NCBI GenBank assembly: GCA_026545225.1
Contig: CM048848.1
Location: forward strand, 45,342,806 to 45,406,805
Origin: Cornus controversa
Taxonomy: Eukaryota; Streptophyta; Magnoliopsida; Cornales; Cornaceae
Direction: 5' to 3'
Length of the DNA: 64,000 bases
This document shows positions 57,120 to 64,000 of this stretch, piece by piece. The notes under the pieces were generated by a model, which ran no database searches, was not told the DNA's origin, and was given only the letters and a program-made list of their open reading frames with translations. How positions within the stretch are numbered: the stretch's first letter is position 1; each line of letters opens with the position of its first letter. A program made the translations under genes and the position numbers.

Positions 57120-60100
57120 TTTTCATGCCCAATGACTAGAATGCCCCTCAACCATTTATCTCTCTAAAGCATCTCTTGCCTTTCTTTTGCACGCGCTCTT
57201 TCTCTCCACTTTTTCTCTCTTTATAATTAGTTTTATGTTGCAAGTTTTTTTTCCCTTGGTGAATCAGTGATTAAAAAGAAAGGGAATTAGTGAGATAGTG
57301 TAATTTATGAGAAAATGGAGAAATCAATGAAAATAGGAATTGCTATCCAAAGGTACAATGTAGTGTATATATATATATATGTATGTATGTATTGATTGAA
57401 TGTTTTTATGAGATTTGTGTGTATATTAATTTGATGTGGGTTTTGGTGATTGGAATATTAGAAAAAATTTTGTTGTTAGGTTTATTAATTTATTAGTGGA
57501 TCTTCCCAAAAAAATAGCTTGCTGGCACTTTGTCACGCTTGTACAAGGTTAAATTTCTGTTAGTAGGATGCCATGAGCGGCGATGTGAAAGAATTAGATT
57601 AGGTTTAGGGTATATATATAGGGCTCATGGATTTATCTGTTTATGGGCCTTAGTTGAGCTAATGCTAAACTTAATATTCTTTTACTTTAAATATGGACCT
57701 CATATGTAAACTAAATGGGTTGTTACTCATGTATAAATTAATGTATAGGTTCTTATTAATACGTATATATTAATATGTAAATGTATAATTACATATGTTC
57801 ACAAACATGTTCATGAACTTTGTTTACGAGCTTGTTCATGAACAAACGCAGAGCATTCTATTTAAGCTCGGTTTGTTTATTAAGCAGAGTTCAAGTTGTT
57901 TGTCGAAAGTTTGGTTCATTTATAGCCCGATACATACTTCAATTTGGCTATGGATATATATACACACAATGTTGTTTAAGACTTTCAGACCACCTAATCA
58001 CACATGCTCCTGATATTAATAGAAATTTATTCCAGGAGTATATACATCGACGTTTAAGACCTTCAATGTTGCAAGGAGTCATACTATAGATATTTATATA
58101 TTGAGGTTTAAGGCTTTGACTTTCAATTTGGATATACATATACACACACACACAAATCATAGATATTCGCATGACGTTAACGGCGGATCTGTTTGCATGT
58201 TAATTAGTTTTATAGAATCACGTTTGGTTAAATATCGCGCATGTAATGTATCCATGGTTTCAGATGGTGAATATGACTTTAAGGGTAAATGAACTCAACT
58301 TTCTTGTGATTTGCTTTAATTACACGAATGTGTTATGTTTGTAAAACAGTTACACTTATCTCTCTCTTTTCTTTCTTGTGATTTGCTATAATTACACGAA
58401 GGTTTTATGTTTGTATATAAGTTACACTAACTTCTCTTTTGTTCAAATATTGATTAAAATGTCCTCCAATTCATTGAAATGGTAAGGAACAATAATTTTC
58501 AAATAATGGGGGTATAATGGTTATTTTAACGTGTTAAATGGAAGTGTGTTAAAACTATTTTACATAGGCCAAACTAGAAGGTCAATGTATTTTATCCTAT
58601 CTTTAAAGAGAGCACTCCCTTGTGGAACATATCTGATCCTATATATGATAAGACCATAGACATAGTAGTGGAGACTTGAGTATAGTTGTCCTTGGACATT
58701 TTGCACATTTTTGTTTTATTTATTTGTTCTTTTTAATCCTATTATAAGGGCATTTTAGACATTTTAGCCTTCAAATTGACTATTTGTTTTTATTTGCACA
58801 ATTTGAAAGATGTAGGGGTTAATTGAACATAACCGGGGTATTTGTACATTCGGTATATAAAATGCACTTTCACTTTTAATGTTTTAAAGATGTGGTCAGA
58901 ACCTGAACCTAAATATGTTTAAAAATGTGTCTTAAACATTCTTTTAGTGATTAGTTAAGATAGATAATATTTTCACTATGTTAAACATGAATGTTGCCAA
59001 AAATTTTATTTTTGGTTAAAAATTGGTAAATTTGAAAGGGCCATAAAAATAAAATTTTAAAAATCAAAATAAACTTTAAAAGTGTTGGGAAAGTGTGAAA
59101 AATTATTTGATTTTGAAAATAGTAATTTTTTAATTTCAAATAAAAGGTACTTTCGGATGGTTAAAAAACCTTTTTGGGATGATGAAAACATGTTTTCCAA
59201 AATGTTTTAAGTTTAAAAAGTTCAGGTAATTTAATTAAGACAATATGTTTTGAAAAAGTTTCGGTGTTCTGAAAACCATTTTGAAAAACGTGATTTTTTT
59301 TGGTTTTGATCATAATTTTGGTGGAACAACGGAAGTGTCCAGTTAAAAGTGCATGATCCTATTGACTAACTATCCTAACACATATCAGAAATATTTTTAA
59401 CAAAATTTTGGTAGAATTTTCCTTATTTTATGAAATATTTTTTTAATATGTTAAATTGATTAATCATAATTTTTTTCAACAAAGTCATTATTCACAAATG
59501 AATGCATACACAAAAATATTTTTAAGCGTAAAAATTATAGGGGTTCTAGGGTTGAAAAATTGGCTGGCTGTAGGTGGCGCTTATCCCTCTTAACTTTTTT
59601 TTATAGTGTCATAGACTACAACATCTTAGCTTACGTCGACAAGAGTGACGAGCAATGGAGCTTGCGGACAAACATGGGCTAAAAAGATTCAAAAAGAAAA
59701 GTAGAAGATAGAAAATATGCATTCAAAAGAATAAAAGAAAAAATCATAATAAAAAACATATGCATCTATAGAAGGGAGTGTGAAGAAAAGAAAAGGATTT
59801 AGAAGTCCTACATTGGGACTTAAAGAAAATTAAACACTAGCCTTTCTTTGCTCAGATCTATTTGAACGTTCAAGTATTGGATGTTCCTTCTTTAGAAGGG
59901 CGATTTTTTTCTTCTTCCTTGGTCTTCAATGGAAGATTGCAGTTGAGGTTTTACGATTTAATAAGTTTGTTGAAATGAGATTTATACGTGTCTTTCTTTT
60001 CTTTTTTTTGGGAGGAGGAGGGGGTATTTATAGAGGTCTAGGACCAATGGTGACTAGAAGACTAAAAATCAAACTTCGCTTAAATTCCTTAATACTTATT

Positions 60101-61140
60101 GCGGTCGAATGGCTCGGAGAGTCCTTTTTTGGTCTAACAATGAAAGTAACTCGAATAGAGTAGAATTTTGAAGGACCTTGCATAAAATGACTTGAATTTC
60201 ATGTTGGAATCATCAATTTTATGATTTGATGATGACAATATGAAGATTTGAGAGTTTGTGAATCTGTACTCACGATTAGACAACTTTGGTGGCCTGATTT
60301 TGTTCCATTGGTGAAAGTAGTCTGATCGGGAGGGGAGCTTGAAGGCTTTTATGTAAAATAAATTGAATTTCACCATGGAAGAATCAATCTGAGTGTTTGA
60401 TGATAGGAAGTTGGAGATTCGAAAACTCAGGAATGGGTAATGTAAGTCCAAAAATTCTAATTTCGCAATCTCTCAAAATTGGCTCAATTAGGTGGGCCGA
60501 TTCAAACTCTAATGGTATAATTGGATGAATTATTATCCAAATTAATATTTTGAACCACTTAATTGGTTTTGATATGGATTATTACCCTCCAATGTTAGTT
60601 GGAATCAAAATTAGAGTACTAAAAATTATAATCTAAGTCCAATTTGGACTTAATTGTATGATCCAAAGGTAGAAAAAAATTAAAATGTTGGGAGGTAATG
60701 AAACTCTACCTTTGGGGTGGATTTGGAGTTTCCGTAACTACTTATGCCAACCAGAATCGAATTTTGGGAACTGAAAAACCTAATCGAGTCTTAATCTTGA
60801 GACAATTTCACAATCAACTATTGTAATGGACTTAAAATCACTAGTAATAATAGAGTTCCACCTTTGGGAGTGGATGTGGAGTGTTTGGAACTCTTTGATT
60901 GCATCCAAAGGATAGCCCTAATCTATTTTGACCATATATATTAGGTACTTCCTTGACAAAAGAAGCAGCATTCAACACACACATCACAATATTAACCAAA
61001 AATATAGAACACTAAAGTTGATAATTAATTACATTACATATAACAATCCAAAATCTTTACCTCACCAAGCCTTCCTTAGCAATTAGCTACACACAAACAC
61101 AATCCCACCCTTAAAAGAATACTGTAATTACATGGATACT
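57120..61140. other. Intergenic DNA with decayed repeats, no gene recognised
   Basis: At 57,790-57,930 phrases such as GTTCATGAACTTTG, GAGCTTGTTCATGAACAAAC and AAGCTCGGTTTGTTTATTAA resemble a widespread plant DNA-element motif (guess). 58,300-58,440 contains a diverged repeat of CTTGTGATTTGCTTTAATTA. 60,134-60,451 contains two diverged copies of about 150 bp (ATTTGATGATGACAATATGAAG against TTTGATGATAGGAAGTTGGAG). No splice-bounded coding exon was found. Confidence 0.4.
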
Positions 61141-61165
61141 ATATATATATATATATATATATAGA

Positions 61166-61555
61166 TCATCTGCTTAGAAGAGGAAACCAACTTTCTTGGA
61201 AGTAAGACTGGTGAGAGATCATAAAAAGGAGAAGCACAAGAAACACTCCAACACCCCAAGGAGTACCACCAGCCCTATGCAGTGAGTCTTTCTCCGGCAA
61301 CGGAACGAAAAACGGAGAACTTTGGTGCTGATCAAAGTTTGGGAACAAGTACACAACTAGAAGAATTAGCAGAACTGAGGCTATGAGTACTAGTTTGAGC
61401 TGATAAAAAAGGCTCTCGAACATTGACTCATAGTTCATGTACCATGATAAGCTAATGAACATGAACAATATAAGAAGAAAGAAGCACAAGTGTATAGGCA
61501 AAGGAGGCTGAGAGTGAGAAGAAGATGAATAGTAATCTTTAGACATCTTTAGCAA
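61166..61555 (-). CDS. Small multi-pass membrane protein, unknown function
   Basis: A 129-residue intronless ORF; the start may be the Met at residue 4 (MSKDYYSSSSH). A Ser-rich N-terminus is followed by hydrophobic segments at about residues 20-40 (IHLCFFLLILFMFISLSWYM), 53-70 (KLVLIASVLLILLVVYLF) and 100-113 (VGVFLVLLLFMISHQ). A conserved-looking loop lies between the last two (PLPEKDSLHRAGGTPWGVG). The pattern of three membrane helices with a Gly-Thr-Pro-Trp motif before the last resembles uncharacterised small plant membrane proteins, but I cannot name the family. TATA at 61,651-61,659 and a clean 5' leader support a real gene. No neighbouring gene suggests a role. Confidence 0.75.
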   Translation of the reverse strand: MLKMSKDYYSSSSHSQPPLPIHLCFFLLILFMFISLSWYMNYESMFESLFYQLKLVLIASVLLILLVVYLFPNFDQHQSSPFFVPLPEKDSLHRAGGTPWGVGVFLVLLLFMISHQSYFQESWFPLLSR

Positions 61556-61650
61556 GCTTAACTTTTAAAGGGGTTATATGTATATGTATATGTATACTTT
61601 GTTGAATGGACTCCACTTGGTTTGAGAAGCAAATTGTGTGGTGAACATGG

Positions 61651-61659
61651 TTTATATAG
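61651..61659 (-). promoter_or_regulatory. TATA box of the multi-pass membrane protein gene
   Basis: The minus strand reads CACTATATAAACC about 100 bp upstream of the start codon, at the usual spacing for a plant gene with a 60-70 nt leader. Confidence 0.65.
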
Positions 61660-61989
61660 TGAATGCTTTGGGTTGTTTATTCTTCCAACTATGTTTGAAG
61701 AGGATTAATAACTCCACACGCTTTAAACTAGCGTGATTACACACTCCAAAGTACGTGAGTATCTAGATGAAGCATCTGAAGAATAGTAATTTCAATTTGT
61801 ATGAGGCGCGTGAGTTTGGTGATTTTTGTGAAAAAAATGAATTGAAAGAAGAGACTTTAAAACTTTAGCATCGTTACAGAATTGTTCTGTCTGATAGATC
61901 TAAAATAAGTCGGTGAGATCCATGTTATAAAAAGTTGACAAATAAGGACCTGCCTGCCACTGACCACAACACTGCTGCATTGAGGTGAT

Positions 61990-62120
61990 ATATATATATA
62001 TATAAGTGCTACTCTAACGAAAGGAAGCCACCAAAAAAACCAGCCCATATATTTATATATATATATATATATATAAGTGCTACTCTAACAAAAGGAAGCC
62101 ACCAAAAAAACCAGCCCATA

Positions 62121-62160
<40 letters not shown>

Positions 62161-62206
62161 TGCTACTCTAACAAAAGGAAGCCACCAAAAAAACCAGCCC
62201 ATATAT
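61990..62206 (+). repeat. Three-copy minisatellite with (TA)n spacers
   Basis: A unit of about 48 bp, AAGTGCTACTCTAAC then AAAGGAAGCCACCAAAAAAA then CCAGCCCATATAT, starts at about 62,004, 62,075 and 62,158. The units are nearly identical and separated by (TA)n of increasing length. Confidence 0.9.
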
Positions 62207-62507
62207 TCGGTCTCACTCAAGAGAGATTAATAAGTAGTTCCGGGGTTAATACAGTAACGCGTTACATGCGTACATGTGTTTTTCTTTATCCCAACACTTA
62301 TCGTGGTAATGTGTTACTATTGATAGGAACAAATAAGCCTGAAATTATCTAATAATTTTTTCTCAATTGATGAGTCTAAGATCTAGTTGGACACTTTTTA
62401 ACTAGTGTTTTCGGTGACATCTTTAATCTGAATCATTTTTCATATATATATATATATATATATTAATCTGTGTTTTTATGAGTAATGCTACTGTTCTGTT
62501 CTCATTA
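62207..62507. other. Intergenic DNA
   Basis: No gene is recognised here. An (AT)n run lies at about 62,440-62,462. Confidence 0.4.
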
Positions 62508-62803
62508 ATGCTTTGTTTCGTAGAAGAAAAGAACAGGGAAGAAAGGAAAAGAGAAGGAATAAAACAAGACTTCATTGTTTGGTAGGAGGGAGAGCTGGAG
62601 CCTGGAGGGAAGGAAAGGATCATCTCTAGTGACCCATCATTTTTCTTTCATCCAAAAGTATGAGAAAGAGAAGAGAGAAAAATACAGAGGTTAGTTAAAA
62701 CATTTTGATAAGAAATTTTTACTCTCATTTAATGTTTTAATTTATATATTTAAAGGTATATTAGTAAAGTATCAATGTATTTTCCTTCCTTCTAACCAAA
62801 CAA
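62508..62803. mobile_element. MITE-like element with TTTGTTTGG-type ends
   Basis: The left end ATGCTTTGTTTCGTAG and the inverse of the right end ATTGTTTGGTTAGAAGGAAG are similar, both leading into GGAAGAAAGGAAA-type purine-rich sequence. No target duplication could be fixed. Confidence 0.45.
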
Positions 62804-62827
62804 TAGGAATGTCCCGAGAAGCTGAGC

Positions 62828-62945
62828 TTTGGCACAACAGTAATGTTGTTTCGTTGTGACTGCTCACAAGTTTCAAATAATAAAAGAGTCTCTCTGTATG
62901 CAAAGGTAAAATTACTTATATACATAATCATTTTCAAATCCCGCA
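62828..62945 (+). mobile_element. Au-type SINE remnant
   Basis: The order of box-A-like TTTGGCACAACAGTAATGTT, GTTGTGACTG, box-B-like CAAGTTTCAAATAA, then AGTCTCTCTGTATGCAAAGG follows the layout of tRNA-derived Au SINEs as I remember it. Box B is decayed. Confidence 0.55.
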
Positions 62946-63077
62946 ATGACAAAAATCTCATTTTTTACATAAAAATGTCTCCTCCATTCATCTCTCTCAT
63001 CCTTCTTACTAAACAGGGCATAAGATACTTAGATCAAATGACAATAAAGATGCTAGTGGTATGAAAGTACTCTTTTT

Positions 63078-63109
<32 letters not shown>

Positions 63110-63358
63110 TCTGGTGAAGAGAGTCTATTGTGATGCTTTGAGCTTAAATTAATACCCATTACCTATGCATCGATCGGTACAAGAGCATTCTGCATTTTAA
63201 TATGATATATCACGGTTTACGTCTATATATGCGCCAATAAAAACCTAAACCCTAATCAGATTCGACCTTTTTACTATTTTAGTCAAATTGCCTACCAAGA
63301 AAATGACTTCTTTATCTCCAGGATTGGTTCCTTTTAGGCTGTACCCCCACTAATTAGG

Positions 63359-63361
<3 letters not shown>
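62946..63361. other. Intergenic DNA
   Basis: No gene is recognised. There is an (AT)n run at 63,078-63,110 and a telo-box-like AAACCTAAACCCTAATC near 63,241 that could belong to a promoter of a gene outside the window. Confidence 0.35.

Positions 63362-63422
<61 letters not shown>
63362..63422 (+). repeat. (CT)n-(AT)n compound microsatellite
   Basis: About 23 CT units run directly into about 7 AT units. Confidence 0.95.
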
Positions 63423-64000
63423 TTATAGACACAAACACATCAGGATTCTCTCATTTGCAATTTTAGGTCCCATGTCATCCTATAACATTTAAATTGCAAA
63501 CCCAACAACTTTAAATAGATAATGCAAATTTAAATCAATGTGGCAACAATTGCGTAAAAGTATTGAATTTTTTATTTAATAGTATTGTAACATGACATAA
63601 TATGTTATAGGCGTGTTACATTTTTAATATAATGTGTTACATTGTTATTGCACGACTGTTGCATTTGTGATATACTATGTTGAATATGTGTAGTGTGGTG
63701 CACTATTAATTTAAAGGTAGATGGGATGAGCGACTGTACTGGATCCAAATCCACACACTCAAATTTATCACCGAAAAAATTACTATTAACTCTTTTTTTT
63801 TTTTAAAAGACAAATAAGTCCTATCATCAATTTTCAATTGAACTAATATCTTAGATTTTGAATTTTTTCCCCTATAAGTTCTAGACAACTAAATCTTTCA
63901 TTTTTGACCCTTATTAAATATAAATAAAATTTGGCAATTGCAATTTTGTTAAAAAATTAATAAATAATCATTTTTAATGTCCTTTTAAGTTCTAATCAAT
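63423..64000. other. Intergenic DNA, no gene recognised
   Basis: AT-rich; nothing coding or repetitive is supported. Confidence 0.4.

Overview
The window is nuclear DNA of a flowering plant, most likely a eudicot. It is AT-rich, has GT-AG introns, intron-hosted snoRNAs, SINEs, LTR retrotransposons and many MITE-like palindromes. Host genes are few, and most of the sequence consists of mobile elements nested in and between them.

1-13 kb: the molybdenum-cofactor gene CNX2 (GTP 3',8-cyclase, MoaA/MOCS1A type) on the + strand. Five exons can be followed to the stop codon; the short first exon lies upstream of the window. Intron 4 is about 9.7 kb. It holds a tandem repeat of about 0.77 kb derived from a DUF4283/zinc-knuckle gag-like gene, a fragment of one Ty3/gypsy element (+), a second Ty3/gypsy element (-) with LTRs and a 5-bp target-site duplication (TSD), an unidentified antisense gene relic, and a probable solo Copia LTR.

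15-41.4 kb: two tandem copies of a gene for a small single-pass membrane protein (15.0 and 39.2 kb, both -). An 18.7-kb TIR element (15,692-34,426) sits upstream of the first copy. It has 9-bp TSDs with one mismatch, so it is read as a Mutator-like element (MULE). Each arm carries kilobases of an AT-rich tandem repeat in inverted orientation (about 8.2 kb left, 4.2 kb right). The 4.6-kb centre carries a truncated exon 1 of a SWI2/CHR9-type (ERCC6L2-like) chromatin-remodeller gene with an in-frame stop, so the whole looks like a giant Pack-MULE. The second gene copy keeps the matching sequence without the element, which serves as a paralogous empty site.

41.9-46.8 kb: a nearly full-length Ty1/copia element with TSD, PBS, PPT and both LTRs, but gag-pol is broken by stops and a frameshift. 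48.8-52.2 kb: a duplicated snoRNA host locus. One copy has a C/D-box and an H/ACA-box snoRNA; the other keeps only the H/ACA RNA. 54.8-55.4 kb: a non-autonomous hAT element with GC-rich arms and an 8-bp TSD. 61.2 kb: a gene for a small multi-pass membrane protein (-). The rest is intergenic sequence with microsatellites, a three-copy minisatellite, SINE remnants and MITE-like elements. All calls come from reading the sequence by eye; no database search was run.
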